From Bacillus methanolicus PB1 (GTDB taxonomy: Bacteria > Bacillota > Bacilli > Bacillales > Cytobacillaceae): a stretch of DNA of 64,000 bases. The stretch is from contig NZ_AFEU01000002.1 of assembly GCF_000262755.1 (NCBI RefSeq), forward strand, positions 930,001 to 994,000. Reading direction: 5' to 3'. A program made the position numbers and the translations under genes. The notes under the pieces were generated by a model, which was given only the letters and a program-made list of their open reading frames with translations, did no database searches and had not been told where the DNA came from. Positions within the stretch are counted from its first letter, which is position 1. Every line of letters starts with the position of its first letter. Shown piece by piece: positions 45,268 to 55,623 of the stretch.

Positions 45268-46704
45268 TTAGGCAGTTTGCTCTACTAGCCATTGTTGAGC
45301 TAAACCAATCAGTTTTGTCCAACGTGCAGGCATATTCGGCAGTTCTTTTAGTTCTGGAATAACTACAGGCACTTTGCCTTCTAGGGCTGAATGTGGCCGC
45401 AAGAAGTTAAAGTAAGCTACAAACAAGGTCACATAAGAAACGGATCCGTGATCGGATCCAAATCCGTGTGTCGATCTGTAATTGCCCTTAAATGTTCGAT
45501 TCAGTCTTTCAATGATTTGTTTTAGCGGTCTGTATTCCGTGGAAACCAGGTCTTCGTTGGTTAGTCCAATGACCTGCTTCACATCAAATGTAATACCGTG
45601 TTGGGCAAAAAAGTGTTGTGCTAAAAGGTAAATTGGATTGCCATCTACGACAAAGGTGAGGTCTTCCGGGATCTCTTTCATCTTCCATAAGACCTCATCA
45701 ATCGCACGGATGGCAGACACCGTATCACGATTTGGAGAAACAGGGTAGGACAGAATAATCTTCTTTACCGCATCAAAAAAGAAAAAAAGATAATGCCAAC
45801 GGCCATTCACCTTTATGTATGTTTCGTCTCCGCAGAATTGATCAGAGAGCTCATAAGGATAATGATCCACATAAGGTTTGAGCATCAGTGCTACGCTGTT
45901 TTCGTAATTCAATATACTCTGGTGAGAGATGTTTACACCGTGAACATCCTTCATCAGTGCAGCTGTTTTCCGAGCTGATAGGCCATAGTTAACATGGTAA
46001 GTTAAAATGAGTCCTAATGTATGCGGTGACACATGAAGCCTGGACAAATCCACTTTTGGCTTCTTAGGTGAATGTTTAGCTAACGGCTGATAATCAATTT
46101 GAAACTGACGGAATATGTATCGAACTTTAAAAGACTGAGGATCCTTTTCGAACTGCTTTTTCTCTTTTTTAGACATTCCTTGCAGTTTCTTTTTGTAATA
46201 CGGACAGTCATTGTTTTTGCACTTAAATACGAGAAAATCTTTTCTTTCCTTGATCTTCTCGAGTGTTTTAGAACAGTGTGGGCATTTGAGTACAGCCTCT
46301 TTGGCATATTGGTTCTTTTTATTAAACAGACACGCACACACCTTACATTGATACTGTCCTTTGCCTCCGTTATTGGCATAAAGATAATCGGACGGAGCAC
46401 CACACCTTGGACATTTCATGGATGAAGGTACCTTACCTTTTGAATGGGAACGCCTCTGAACAGGTTTGAGAGGTTTCCCGTTCTTCTCCAAATATTCTGT
46501 GAGAAGAATTTGATAATCAAGCTTTTGTAGAGTTTCAATAATCGGTAGCTCATCCACCTGAAGTTTTTGATAAGGCTTATTTACAGGCTTTTCTGTTGGC
46601 TTATCAAACATGTTTTTTCCAATTAGAAGAGTAAGTAATGTTCGAATCATTTGATCTTGGTGCTTGATATATTCAAGCAAATAGGTTAATAATTGAGGTA
46701 ACAA
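45268..46704 (-). CDS. DDE transposase with N-terminal zinc ribbons (IS6/IS240-like)
   Basis: 478 residues from TTG 46704 (AAGGAAGTG upstream). Two to three zinc-ribbon units at about residues 95-170 (CPRCGAPSDY, CKVCACLF, CPHCSKTL, CKNNDCPYY) are followed by a helix-turn-helix region (LSARKTAALMKDVHG) and the DDE core: CGDETYIKVNGRWHYL, VVDGNPIYLL and IERLNRTFKGNYRSTHGF. Standard IS6 transposases have about 230 residues, so the N-terminal DNA-binding half is an extension found in one branch of the family. All three catalytic acids are present. Confidence 0.88.
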   Translation of the reverse strand: MLPQLLTYLLEYIKHQDQMIRTLLTLLIGKNMFDKPTEKPVNKPYQKLQVDELPIIETLQKLDYQILLTEYLEKNGKPLKPVQRRSHSKGKVPSSMKCPRCGAPSDYLYANNGGKGQYQCKVCACLFNKKNQYAKEAVLKCPHCSKTLEKIKERKDFLVFKCKNNDCPYYKKKLQGMSKKEKKQFEKDPQSFKVRYIFRQFQIDYQPLAKHSPKKPKVDLSRLHVSPHTLGLILTYHVNYGLSARKTAALMKDVHGVNISHQSILNYENSVALMLKPYVDHYPYELSDQFCGDETYIKVNGRWHYLFFFFDAVKKIILSYPVSPNRDTVSAIRAIDEVLWKMKEIPEDLTFVVDGNPIYLLAQHFFAQHGITFDVKQVIGLTNEDLVSTEYRPLKQIIERLNRTFKGNYRSTHGFGSDHGSVSYVTLFVAYFNFLRPHSALEGKVPVVIPELKELPNMPARWTKLIGLAQQWLVEQTA

Positions 46705-46872
46705 CTTGTCACTTCCTTGTTTTAGGATTGGTGTGTGTGTGGTTACCTCACTAATACCCTAAAACAATGGGGGTGGCAAGTTTTTTGTTTATAAAACCTT
46801 AAATATCAATAAATTATCCAAATTTTATCTAAAAATTTTTGACAATACGGAATATATTGAGAGGGGTTTCCT

Positions 46873-47373
46873 ATGAAATTAAATGAAAAAGAGCTGGAAA
46901 TTGTCGAGATTTTGGAAAAGAATGCGCGCATTTCGATCGAAGATTTATCAAAAATGGCGGGTCTTGACTGTGAAGAAACAATTAAGATTATCGGAAAATT
47001 GGAAGACTTAAAGATAATTGTCAGCTATCCAACCGTCATTGACTGGTCAAAAATTGATGGTCATGAAGGGGTCACTGCCATGATCGATGTGAAGGTTACT
47101 CCGAAGCGGGGTGTTGGTTTCGATGAAGTTGCTGAGCGAATTTACCGATTTAAAGAGGTAAAGTCCGTTTATTTAATGTCAGGCGCCTATGATCTTTCTG
47201 TTGTTATTGAAGGCCGCTCGATGAATGAAGTGGCCCGTTTTGTATCGGAGAAGCTGTCGACTTTGGATTCTGTCATTTCCACAACAACTCATTTTATTTT
47301 GAAAAAATATAAGCATGATGGAACGATTTTTGAACAGACAGATGATGATAAAAGAATAGTGGTGTCGCCATAA
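46873..47373 (+). CDS. alaR: AlaR (YugG), Lrp/AsnC-family regulator
   Basis: 166 residues: N-terminal winged HTH (ELEIVEILEKNARISIEDLS) and C-terminal RAM ligand-binding domain (SVYLMSGAYDLSVVIEGRS). In B. subtilis AlaR activates alaT for alanine synthesis. GAGAGGGG precedes ATG 46873. An IS lies 23 bp upstream, so expression must now come from within the IS or from read-through. Confidence 0.92.
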   Translation: MKLNEKELEIVEILEKNARISIEDLSKMAGLDCEETIKIIGKLEDLKIIVSYPTVIDWSKIDGHEGVTAMIDVKVTPKRGVGFDEVAERIYRFKEVKSVYLMSGAYDLSVVIEGRSMNEVARFVSEKLSTLDSVISTTTHFILKKYKHDGTIFEQTDDDKRIVVSP

Positions 47374-48539
47374 TGGAACAAACGAAAACATATTTGTCAA
47401 AAACAGTTGATCAAATTAAGCCTTCCGGAATCCGCCGTTTTTTTGATCTGGCTGCGGGAATGGAAGGCGTCATATCCCTTGGAGTAGGTGAGCCTGATTT
47501 TGTAACTTCATGGTCAGTAAGGGAAGCAGCAATACTTTCGCTTGAACAAGGGTACACATCTTACACAGCTAACGCAGGGCTCCTGGAGCTTCGTGAAGAA
47601 ATCAGCCAATATATATATAAGTATTTTGGAGTTGAATATTGTCCGAAGACAGAAATTATTGTAACTGTCGGGGGAAGCCAGGCGTTAGACATCGCATTAA
47701 GAGCGATTATCAATTCCGGGGATGAAGTGATTGTTGTCGAACCGAGCTTTGTCTCCTATGCACCGCTCGTTACCCTTGCCGGCGGAACCCCGATCCATGT
47801 TCAATCTTTAAAGGAAAACGACTTTAAGATTATGCCTTTCCAAATAGAGGCTGCGATCACTGGCCGAACGAAGGCAATAATGATTTGTTCTCCGAATAAC
47901 CCGACAGGTACAATGCTTTCGAGAAGTGATCTGGAAGAAATTGGGCGCATTGCGGAAAAATACGATTTATTGATCATCACTGACGAAATTTATGCTGAAC
48001 TTTCATATGATGAAGAATTTACAAGCATGGCAGCCATACCTGAAATGAGAAAAAGAACGCTTCTAATCTCAGGTTTTTCTAAAGGCTTTGCAATGACCGG
48101 GTGGAGGCTTGGGTATGTGTGCGCTCCTGAAGAATTATCGGCTGCAATGCTTAAAATTCATCAATATGCCATGATGTGTGCGCCAACGATGGCGCAATTT
48201 GCAGCCATTGAAGCTTTAAGAAATGGCAGAAATGATGTAGAAGAAATGAAAAAGAGCTACCGCAGACGCCGCAACTATTTTGTTCAATCCCTTAATGAGA
48301 TGGGGTTGGATTGCCATATCCCGGGAGGCGCCTTTTATGCCTTTCCATCCATTGAAAGTACCGGATTAACATCAGAACAGTTTGCTCAGCAATTATTGCT
48401 AAAGGAAAAGGTAGCCGTTGTTCCAGGGAATGTTTTCGGTGAAAGCGGTGAGGGCCATGTGCGCTGCTCGTATGCGTCTTCGATGGAACAGCTTCAAGAG
48501 GCCATTAAGCGAATAAAGCGGTTTCTGAATAGTCTTTGA
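47373..48539 (+). CDS. alaT: AlaT (YugH), alanine-forming class I aminotransferase
   Basis: 388 residues. Fold-type I PLP enzyme: SPNNPTG motif, ITDEIYAEL, PLP lysine near residue 235 in SGFSKGFAMTGWRLGY, and Arg near the C-terminus in VRCSYASS. It makes alanine from pyruvate with an amino donor such as glutamate. ATG overlaps the alaR stop (TAATG), so the two are coupled. Confidence 0.93.
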   Translation: MEQTKTYLSKTVDQIKPSGIRRFFDLAAGMEGVISLGVGEPDFVTSWSVREAAILSLEQGYTSYTANAGLLELREEISQYIYKYFGVEYCPKTEIIVTVGGSQALDIALRAIINSGDEVIVVEPSFVSYAPLVTLAGGTPIHVQSLKENDFKIMPFQIEAAITGRTKAIMICSPNNPTGTMLSRSDLEEIGRIAEKYDLLIITDEIYAELSYDEEFTSMAAIPEMRKRTLLISGFSKGFAMTGWRLGYVCAPEELSAAMLKIHQYAMMCAPTMAQFAAIEALRNGRNDVEEMKKSYRRRRNYFVQSLNEMGLDCHIPGGAFYAFPSIESTGLTSEQFAQQLLLKEKVAVVPGNVFGESGEGHVRCSYASSMEQLQEAIKRIKRFLNSL

Positions 48540-48682
48540 TCGACTGTAAGGCAATTGATAAAAAAAAGACAACCGAAACCGGTCGTCCGCATCAAAAAGG
48601 GGGGAATACTAGAAAGCCTTATAATACAAGGATACCCAATCCTTCTTTTTTTATACATGGTTAGGAAAAATATTTTCAAAAA

Positions 48683-48712
48683 AAAGCGAGGCTTCTGCCT
48701 CGCTTTAATTTT
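48683..48712. terminator. Terminator after alaT
   Basis: AAAGCGAGGC/GCCTCGCTTT stem with a TTCT tetraloop; T-tract weak on the plus strand, A-run in front. About 145 bp after the alaT stop; the intervening 48540-48682 holds no gene. Confidence 0.7.
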
Positions 48713-48829
48713 ACCCAATGATAAAAAGTGGAAAAACTCTTTCATTTTTGATAAGAATCCCTATTTGTGATAAAATATTATATTGCGTATAAATGGGATG
48801 AGTAAATAACAAAATTTAGGAGTGTTTAT

Positions 48830-49231
48830 ATGTCAGAGAAAATTGAAGTAGGAAGTATAATAACCGGTAAGGTTACCGGAATTCAACCTTACGGTGCCTT
48901 TATTTCGTTGGATGAAAATACACAAGGATTAGTCCATATTTCAGAAATTACGCACGGTTATGTGAAAGATGTAAACGAGCATTTGAAGGTCGGAGACGAA
49001 GTGAAAGTAAAGGTGCTTTCAGTGGATGAAGAAGCAGGAAAAATCGGGCTTTCGATTCGGGCAACTGAAGAGGCTTTTGCCCATGCAGCTGCAAAAACAA
49101 GAAAACCGCGCAAGCGCCAAGCAGCGATTCATCAGTATACCAAGAGCGACTCGCAAGGATTTAATACATTAAAAGAAAAGCTTGAAGAGTGGATTGAACA
49201 ATCTCAGCGCGAAGATTTAATAAAAAGGTAA
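48830..49231 (+). CDS. yugI: YugI, S1-domain RNA-binding general stress protein 13
   Basis: 133 residues. One S1 domain (residues 5-75; GSIITGKVTGIQPYGAFISL, GLVHISEITHGYV, VKVLSVDEEAGKIGLSIRA) with a basic linker and an acidic helical tail. B. subtilis YugI (GSP13) binds ribosomes or RNA under stress. AGGAGTG precedes the ATG. Confidence 0.93.
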   Translation: MSEKIEVGSIITGKVTGIQPYGAFISLDENTQGLVHISEITHGYVKDVNEHLKVGDEVKVKVLSVDEEAGKIGLSIRATEEAFAHAAAKTRKPRKRQAAIHQYTKSDSQGFNTLKEKLEEWIEQSQREDLIKR

Positions 49232-49235
49232 GAAA

Positions 49236-49257
49236 GCCGGAATTTCCGGTTTTTTTC
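49236..49257 (+). terminator. Terminator of yugI
   Basis: CCGGA/TCCGG with a three-base loop and T7; short but with a strong T-run. Confidence 0.65.
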
Positions 49258-49386
49258 ATTAATAAAGGGTTTGAAACCTTCAAACAATGACAATTGTCGG
49301 GGGGGTCTGGCCCTCTTTATTCAAAGAAGTTTCTTCGTTAGAATGGAAATGTAACCGCTATTTTCACATGAAATGAGGGAATTAAA

Positions 49387-50580
49387 GTGACGGCAAAAAC
49401 GGAACTAATAATTGAACAGACTGAAAAATATGGCGCCAATAACTACCATCCGCTCCCAATTGTAATTACAAAAGCAGAAGGCGTTTGGGTGGAAGATCCC
49501 GAAGGCAACAAATATATGGACATGCTTAGTGCTTATTCAGCGGTGAATCAAGGGCACCGCCATCCAAAAATTATTCAAGCATTGAAAGACCAGGCTGACA
49601 AAGTAACGCTTACATCCCGTGCTTTCCATAATGACCAGCTTGGACCATGGTATGAAAAGGTTTGTAAATTAACACATAAAGAAATGGCTCTTCCGATGAA
49701 TACTGGTGCGGAAGCTGTAGAAACTGCCATTAAAGCTGCGCGACGCTGGGCATATGATGTAAAAGGGGTTGCTGATAATCAGGCTGAAATAATCGTGTGC
49801 GCCGGAAACTTCCATGGCCGTACGATGGCTGCTGTCTCACTTTCATCAGAAGAAGAATACAAACGGGGCTTTGGACCAATGCTTCCGGGAATTAAATTAA
49901 TCCCCTACGGCGATATTGAAGCATTGAAAAATGCGATTACGCACAATACAGCGGCTTTCTTAGTCGAACCCATTCAAGGAGAAGCAGGGATAATTATTCC
50001 GCCGAATGGCTTCTTAAAACAAGCTTATGAAGTGTGTAAAGATAATAAAGTATTATTTATTGCTGACGAAATTCAAACAGGTCTCGGCCGTACAGGGAAA
50101 ATGTTTGCTTGTGAATGGGAAGAAGTTGAGCCTGACATGTATATTCTTGGCAAGGCATTAGGAGGAGGAGTATTTCCAATTTCTTGCGTGGTTGCCAACA
50201 AAGAGGTGCTCGGAGTATTTAATCCTGGCTCCCACGGATCAACATTCGGCGGAAATCCGATGGCTTGTGCTGTTTCAATAGCTTCACTTGATGTTTTAGT
50301 GGATGAAAAACTTGCAGAGCGTTCATTAAAGCTTGGAAAGCATTTTATCGATAAGCTGCAGGAAATTAAAAATTCTGTAATTAAAGAAATTCGCGGCCGC
50401 GGCTTATTTATTGGAATTGAGCTTTTCGAACCCGCCCGAAAATATTGCGAGAAATTAAAAGATGAAGGATTGCTTTGCAAAGAAACTCATAACACAGTTA
50501 TTCGTTTTGCACCGCCGCTTGTTATTAGCGAAAAAGAATTGGATTGGGCAATTGAACGAATCAAAAAAGTTTTAAGCTGA
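49387..50580 (+). CDS. rocD: RocD, ornithine aminotransferase
   Basis: 397 residues from GTG 49387 (GAGGGA upstream). Class III aminotransferase: [39 protein letters not shown] and PLP lysine near residue 255 in LGKALGGG. It converts ornithine and 2-oxoglutarate to glutamate semialdehyde and glutamate in arginine breakdown. It stands alone here; I saw no sigma-L (-12/-24) promoter upstream. Confidence 0.95.
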   Translation: MTAKTELIIEQTEKYGANNYHPLPIVITKAEGVWVEDPEGNKYMDMLSAYSAVNQGHRHPKIIQALKDQADKVTLTSRAFHNDQLGPWYEKVCKLTHKEMALPMNTGAEAVETAIKAARRWAYDVKGVADNQAEIIVCAGNFHGRTMAAVSLSSEEEYKRGFGPMLPGIKLIPYGDIEALKNAITHNTAAFLVEPIQGEAGIIIPPNGFLKQAYEVCKDNKVLFIADEIQTGLGRTGKMFACEWEEVEPDMYILGKALGGGVFPISCVVANKEVLGVFNPGSHGSTFGGNPMACAVSIASLDVLVDEKLAERSLKLGKHFIDKLQEIKNSVIKEIRGRGLFIGIELFEPARKYCEKLKDEGLLCKETHNTVIRFAPPLVISEKELDWAIERIKKVLS

Positions 50581-50616
50581 GGCATTCCGGTTTAGAGGAT
50601 TGGTATAAAAAGAAAA

Positions 50617-50732
50617 GAGGGTGACTCATAAAGGTCTGACCCTCTTCAAAGATGACAGTAATAAAAGTGTTTTTTGTTTTTGACTATATGTTGTATTGGA
50701 GGGGTCTGACCCCTTGGTTATGAGCCAGCCCC
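50617..50732. repeat. Dispersed palindrome, GACTCA subfamily
   Basis: GAGGGTGACTCATAAAGGTC ... TGACCCCTTGGTTATGAGCC and AGCCCC end; one inner arm has diverged (AAGATGACAGTAATAAAAG), the other keeps TATATGTTGTATTGGAGGG. Convergent gap between rocD and yuzA. Confidence 0.88.
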
Positions 50733-50742
50733 TTTTGCTTTC

Positions 50743-50976
50743 TTACCTTGTTGGTCTTGCTTCTGCAGCTTCATCTTCCTGTTCGTTAGGCACAAACAGT
50801 AAGCCTATATTAATTAGGCCGGCAATTCCTACTAAGCCGTAAATAATTCTTGATAGGGCGGAATCTTGTCCTCCAAATATAGCTGCGATTAAATCAAATT
50901 GGAAAAAGCCGATTAATCCCCAGTTAATAGCTCCAATAATCGTAAGAACCAGTGCAATACGTTGAATTGTACTCAT
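50743..50976 (-). CDS. yuzA: YuzA, DUF378 small membrane protein
   Basis: 77 residues with two hydrophobic helices (IALVLTIIGAINWGLIGFF and IIYGLVGIAGLINIGLLFV) and an acidic tail. Matches the DUF378/YuzA family. AAAGGAGG precedes the start. Function unknown. Confidence 0.88.
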   Translation of the reverse strand: MSTIQRIALVLTIIGAINWGLIGFFQFDLIAAIFGGQDSALSRIIYGLVGIAGLINIGLLFVPNEQEDEAAEARPTR

Positions 50977-51148
50977 TTTAGTTTTCCTCCTTTTGAAATA
51001 AATTCGTTAATAGGTTTATACAGCTTTTTCGAAATTATTCATCATAGGATTCATAATTTTTATTTGCAAAAATGCTATATTTCACGAGTTTCAAAAAGCA
51101 ACATTCTTTTAGAAAAGAGCGTATAATAGATAAAGGAGGTTGATCATT

Positions 51149-52312
51149 ATGGAGAATTTTACATATTGGAATCCTACAAAATTAATTTTTGGAAGCAGCC
51201 AATTAGCGCAGCTAAAAACGGAAATTCCTCAATACGGAAAAAAAGTGCTTCTCGTATACGGAGGAGGAAGCATAAAGCGAAACGGCCTTTATGACAGAGT
51301 TGTTAATTATTTAAAAGAAATCAATGCGGAAATTTTTGAACTATCAGGAGTTGAGCCGAATCCGCGCATTTCTACTGTCCGGAAAGGGATAGAAATATGC
51401 AGGCAAGAAGGAATCGAATTTATCCTTGCAGTTGGCGGCGGAAGTGTCATTGACTGTACGAAAGCAATTGCTGCCGGAGTGAAATATGAAGGAGATCCAT
51501 GGGATTTCGTAATAAAAAAAGTCAAAGTGAAAGATGCGCTTCCTTTCGGCACAGTATTAACACTTGCAGCAACGGGATCGGAAATGAATTCCGGGTCTGT
51601 CATTACCAATTGGGAGACAAACGAAAAACATGGCTGGTCAAGTCCGGCGGTTTTTCCAAAGTTTTCCATACTGGAGCCTGAAAATACATTTACGGTTCCA
51701 AGAGACCAAACTGCTTACGGAATAGTGGACATGATGTCCCATGTGTTTGAACATTATTTCCATCCGGAGGAAAATACTCCTTTCCAAGACCGCATGTGTG
51801 AATCTTTATTGATTACTGTGATGGAAACTGCACCTAAATTGCTTGAAAATCTTGAAAGCTATGAACATAGGTCAACGATACTTTATTGCGGGACAATGGC
51901 ATTAAACGGAATGCTTTCAATGGGTTACCGCGGTGATTGGGCAACACATAAAATTGAACATGCTGTATCAGCTGTTTATGATATCCCTCATGGCGGCGGA
52001 TTAGCCATCCTTTTCCCTAACTGGATGAAACATAATCTGAAAGTAAAACCTAAGCGGTTCAAACAGCTTGCAGTTCGTGTTTTCGGTGTGAATCCTGAAG
52101 GAAAAACAGACGAGGAAGCAGGACTTGAAGGAATTGAAAAATTGCGTGAGTTCTGGAACAGCATCGGTGCTCCTTCCCGGTTAGCGGATTATGGTATTGA
52201 CGACAGCAAGCTTGAAGAAATGGCCGATAAAGTGATGTTGGAGGGTGAAGTTGGCAATTTTAAAAAATTAACTCGCGAAGATGTTCTCGCCATTTATCGC
52301 GCATCTTTATAA
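51149..52312 (+). CDS. yugJ: YugJ, iron-containing alcohol dehydrogenase (BDH-like)
   Basis: 387 residues from ATG 51149, nine bases after AAAGGAGG. N-terminal NAD(P)-binding part with [14 protein letters not shown] and [16 protein letters not shown]-terminal metal-binding helices with [12 protein letters not shown] and [18 protein letters not shown] supplying Asp/His ligands. Typical of NAD(P)H-dependent butanol dehydrogenases; natural substrate unknown. Confidence 0.9.
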   Translation: MENFTYWNPTKLIFGSSQLAQLKTEIPQYGKKVLLVYGGGSIKRNGLYDRVVNYLKEINAEIFELSGVEPNPRISTVRKGIEICRQEGIEFILAVGGGSVIDCTKAIAAGVKYEGDPWDFVIKKVKVKDALPFGTVLTLAATGSEMNSGSVITNWETNEKHGWSSPAVFPKFSILEPENTFTVPRDQTAYGIVDMMSHVFEHYFHPEENTPFQDRMCESLLITVMETAPKLLENLESYEHRSTILYCGTMALNGMLSMGYRGDWATHKIEHAVSAVYDIPHGGGLAILFPNWMKHNLKVKPKRFKQLAVRVFGVNPEGKTDEEAGLEGIEKLREFWNSIGAPSRLADYGIDDSKLEEMADKVMLEGEVGNFKKLTREDVLAIYRASL

Positions 52313-52538
52313 CCTTTTCAATCACCCTTTTTTAGCAGGGTATTTCCTTTTAATGTCCAGCTCCACAAAGGAATGCTTCGGAAGCAATTCATCGGGAGCG
52401 CTTAGCCAGTTTTCATCAATAAAAAACTTCCACGAGCATTAATTTAAATTTTGCTCGCTTACAAAATAGGAAGTTTCTTGCTAAACGAAACAGCATTCGA
52501 TAAAGTGAAGTTGTAAATAATTTATCGGAGGGTCAGAT

Positions 52539-53888
52539 ATGACGCACGTTCGCTTTGATTACTCGAAAGCCATTGAGTTTTTTCGTGAACATGAACTTAC
52601 ATTCTTAAGAGATATGGTAAAAGTAGCCCATCATTCGCTGCATGAAAAAACCGGAACAGGGAGCGATTTTTTAGGCTGGATTGATCTGCCGGTTGATTAC
52701 GATAAAGAAGAGTTTATCCGAATTCAAAATGCGGCAGAAAAAATAAAAAATGATTCAGATGTATTATTAGTAATCGGTATCGGCGGTTCGTACTTAGGTG
52801 CCCGCGCAGCAATTGAAATGCTGCAGCACAGCTTTTATAACGTTCTGCCGAAAGAAAAACGAAGCACACCGCAAATTTTGTTTGTCGGAAATAATATCAG
52901 TTCAACATATATGAAAGACATGATGGACCTGTTAGAAGGCAAAGATTTCTCCATCAATGTCATCTCCAAATCAGGCACGACCACGGAACCGGCGATTGCA
53001 TTTCGGATTTTCCGCAACTTGCTTCAGGAAAAGTATGGGGTGGAAGTGGCGCGAAAACGTATTTATGCAACAACAGATAAAGCAAAAGGTGCACTAAAAA
53101 CACTTGCCAATAAAGAAGGATATGAGTCATTTGTTATTCCGGATGATATAGGCGGCCGTTACTCCGTATTAACTGCTGTAGGTTTGCTTCCTATTGCAGT
53201 CAGTGGCGCCGATATTGAATCGATGATGAAAGGGGCAGCCCGGGCACGGGAGGACTTCGGAAAATCGGAGCTCGAAGAAAACCCTGCCTATCAGTATGCT
53301 GCAATAAGAAACATTCTTTACAATAAAGGCAAAACAATTGAAATGCTCATTAACTACGAACCTGGCCTTCAATATTTTGCAGAATGGTGGAAACAATTAT
53401 TTGGCGAAAGCGAAGGGAAAGACCAAAAAGGAATATTCCCGGCTTCGGCAAATTTCTCTACGGACCTTCACTCATTAGGTCAATATATCCAAGAAGGCCG
53501 CCGAGATTTATTTGAAACCATTATAAAAGTTGAAAAGCCGCGGCATGAATTAACGATTGAAGAAGAAGCAAGCGACTTGGACGGCTTGAATTACCTTGCC
53601 GGCAAAACAGTTGATTTCGTTAATAACAAAGCATTTGAAGGAACATTGCTTGCCCATACAGATGGAGGAGTGCCGAACCTTGTTGTTTCCATTCCGCAAT
53701 TAGATGAGTATACATTCGGCTATTTAGTGTACTTCTTTGAAAAGGCATGCGCGATGAGCGGATATTTGCTTGGAGTTAATCCATTTGATCAGCCCGGAGT
53801 TGAAGCATATAAAGCAAACATGTTTGCCCTGCTCGGAAAACCGGGCTTTGAAGAGAAAAAATCGGAGCTTGAAAAACGTCTGAAATAA
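52539..53888 (+). CDS. pgi: Pgi, glucose-6-phosphate isomerase
   Basis: 449 residues, the usual length of the Bacillota enzyme. Sugar-phosphate isomerase domain with [50 protein letters not shown] and a C-terminal [20 protein letters not shown]. It interconverts glucose-6-phosphate and fructose-6-phosphate. GGAGGG precedes the ATG. The upstream gap (52313-52538) contains a GC-richer imperfect hairpin near 52350-52430 of unclear origin. Confidence 0.97.
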   Translation: MTHVRFDYSKAIEFFREHELTFLRDMVKVAHHSLHEKTGTGSDFLGWIDLPVDYDKEEFIRIQNAAEKIKNDSDVLLVIGIGGSYLGARAAIEMLQHSFYNVLPKEKRSTPQILFVGNNISSTYMKDMMDLLEGKDFSINVISKSGTTTEPAIAFRIFRNLLQEKYGVEVARKRIYATTDKAKGALKTLANKEGYESFVIPDDIGGRYSVLTAVGLLPIAVSGADIESMMKGAARAREDFGKSELEENPAYQYAAIRNILYNKGKTIEMLINYEPGLQYFAEWWKQLFGESEGKDQKGIFPASANFSTDLHSLGQYIQEGRRDLFETIIKVEKPRHELTIEEEASDLDGLNYLAGKTVDFVNNKAFEGTLLAHTDGGVPNLVVSIPQLDEYTFGYLVYFFEKACAMSGYLLGVNPFDQPGVEAYKANMFALLGKPGFEEKKSELEKRLK

Positions 53889-53902
53889 GAAATGACGATA
53901 AG

Positions 53903-53935
53903 AGAGTGCTGACATTCGCCAGCACTCTTTATTAT
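53903..53935 (+). terminator. Terminator of pgi
   Basis: AGAGTGCTG/CAGCACTCT stem, eight-base loop, TTATTATT tail. Confidence 0.8.
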
Positions 53936-53991
53936 TAAAATTTTTTTTTAGGGAGAAACTATAGAAAACGATTGGAAAGGTGGCATAGATT

Positions 53992-54399
53992 ATGATCGAA
54001 ATCCCTTCAAAGGTTGAAGGATTGCATTTTGATTTATACAAGCTTGAACAGTTATTAAAGCCTTTAGGATATTCGATTGGCGGCAGCTGGGAATATGATC
54101 ATGGTTCATTTGATTATAAAATTGATGATGAAGCAGGGTATCAATTTTTAAGGATTCCGTTTAGGGCGATTGATGGTCAGCTTGACACCCATAGCTGCAC
54201 CGTTAAGGTAGAAAGGCCGTATCTGCTTTCACATATATACGAAAGCGGATTGGATGACAATGCCTCTATTGGAAATACTCTTACGTCTTTAAATCAATTT
54301 TCAGAACCGGTCGATAAAGATGCAAGCTTTCCTGAAAAATATATAGACATTGGAAAGTCGCTCGTGAATGAATTAGAATCTGTCTTGTTGCCTGATTAA
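53992..54399 (+). CDS. yugN: YugN-like family protein
   Basis: 135 residues of the YugN-like family: GLHFDLYKLEQLLKPLGYSI, GGSWEYDHGSFDYKID and FLRIPFRAIDGQLD. GGAAAGGTGG precedes the ATG. Function unknown. Its stop overlaps the stop region of yugO by four bases on the other strand. Confidence 0.9.
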   Translation: MIEIPSKVEGLHFDLYKLEQLLKPLGYSIGGSWEYDHGSFDYKIDDEAGYQFLRIPFRAIDGQLDTHSCTVKVERPYLLSHIYESGLDDNASIGNTLTSLNQFSEPVDKDASFPEKYIDIGKSLVNELESVLLPD

Positions 54400-55394
54400 T
54401 TAATAATCTTAAGCAATTGATCATTTTTAGAAATGATAAACGGGTGGGAGGGATTTATAAAAGTTTCCTCCCCTCTTTTTATGCCTATAATTAAAACCCC
54501 TTCTGCCAGTAATAAAGAGGAAGCCTCCTTGAAGGATTTCCCGATTAAATTTTCTGATGCTTCACACAAAGTCAGATTACCTCCGTTAAGCTGACCTATT
54601 AGTTCTAACATCGAAGGCATTTTTTTTCTGGCTGTTATGCTATTCTCCATCACAAAACTAGTCAGAACGTTCGATTGAATAATTTCGTCAGCTCCGGCAC
54701 GCTTTGCATTGGCCAACTGTTCAGTTGTCAATACCTCAACAATACAATAAACAGAGGGACATAACCCTTTTATCGTCAAAAGGGCAAGAATCGAGAACAT
54801 ATCGGCATGCAATTCATCTTGATGTTGGTCCGATGTAATTAACACTTTTTCAGCTTTAAAAATGTTCGCTTTTACCAAAGTTTCGTCCTGATTCGCTCTC
54901 CCTTTTACAAAGTGAAGAATGTTGGGCATTGGATTGGATTCGAGTGTTTCGTCAATTAGAATAATTTGCTGTTTATGTCCGGCATTCGATAAATGATGGA
55001 TAATTTCTCTTGATCGCTCGTTCCAACCAATTATGATCAAATGCCCCATGCCTTTAAATGCCACCTTTCCTTCTAAATATGCGTTTTGTCTTGTAACGGT
55101 TGCTGTTGCCAAATTTACAAAGTAAAATGATAAAAACCCAGCCCCTGTCAGGATTAGAAACATTCCAGTTATTCGTCCTGGAATTGTTTTGGGAGCAAAA
55201 TCTCCGTATCCGACAGTTGATGTTGTGATAATTGCCCACCAGATGCCGTCAAAAATAGATGGAAATGTAGAGGGTTCGATTATATGTATAAGTGCACCAA
55301 AAGAGATTATAGCCGATAATGCCAAAAAAAGAGTTCGTAATATAATTGGAAGCCGCAATAATTTTGCATAGAGACGTTGGGGCACACTTTTCAC
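54396..55394 (-). CDS. yugO: YugO, K+ channel with RCK domain
   Basis: 332 residues from GTG 55394. Two membrane helices flank the pore loop with selectivity filter TVGYGD (residues 60-65), followed by a cytosolic TrkA-N/RCK domain (GHLIIIGWNERSREIIHHL). YugO in B. subtilis carries the potassium signals in biofilms. The C-terminal RCK lobe is present. The ribosome-binding site is modest (AGAGGTG) and a GTG nine bases downstream is an alternative start. Confidence 0.9.
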   Translation of the reverse strand: MKSVPQRLYAKLLRLPIILRTLFLALSAIISFGALIHIIEPSTFPSIFDGIWWAIITTSTVGYGDFAPKTIPGRITGMFLILTGAGFLSFYFVNLATATVTRQNAYLEGKVAFKGMGHLIIIGWNERSREIIHHLSNAGHKQQIILIDETLESNPMPNILHFVKGRANQDETLVKANIFKAEKVLITSDQHQDELHADMFSILALLTIKGLCPSVYCIVEVLTTEQLANAKRAGADEIIQSNVLTSFVMENSITARKKMPSMLELIGQLNGGNLTLCEASENLIGKSFKEASSLLLAEGVLIIGIKRGEETFINPSHPFIISKNDQLLKIIN

Positions 55395-55623
55395 CTCTAA
55401 ACAAGTATTCTTTGACCATTATTAACAATACTATAATTTGAAATACATATTTGAATGTTCATACCCTAATAAGTCTTGTACCTTGACAGTAAGTTTCATA
55501 AAAGTTGGTTACTTTTTTGTTACCATATAACACAAAAGTCAGTACTTGTGAAAATGTAAAAAATGACTCATAATCACAATAGAGAAATAAAATAATGCAT
55601 AGAACCATACAGGGGGGATTGAG

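Larger units (their letters stand above)
45019..46849 (-). mobile_element. IS6/IS240-like insertion sequence with zinc-ribbon transposase
   Basis: 1831 bp. Left end GGTAGTGTCAAAAGTT and right end (reverse strand) CGTATTGTCAAAAATT match at 13 of 16 positions. The 8-bp sequence GAATATAT lies directly outside both ends (45011-45018 and 46850-46857), the target-duplication length of the IS6 family. Between the left end and the transposase stop lie about 250 non-coding bases with a large hairpin. Inserted between the probable alaR promoter and the alaR gene. Confidence 0.88.

Noticed and set aside
45257-46791. TAAACAAAAA/TTTTTGTTTA as the ends of the IS6-like element
   Set aside because: These 10-bp inverted repeats lie inside the element and have no flanking duplication; the ends at 45019 and 46849 have both matching repeats and an 8-bp duplication.
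49293-49316. GGGGGGGTCTGGCCCTC near rocD, like a palindrome arm
   Set aside because: Only one arm is present and no partner is found; too short to count as a copy.
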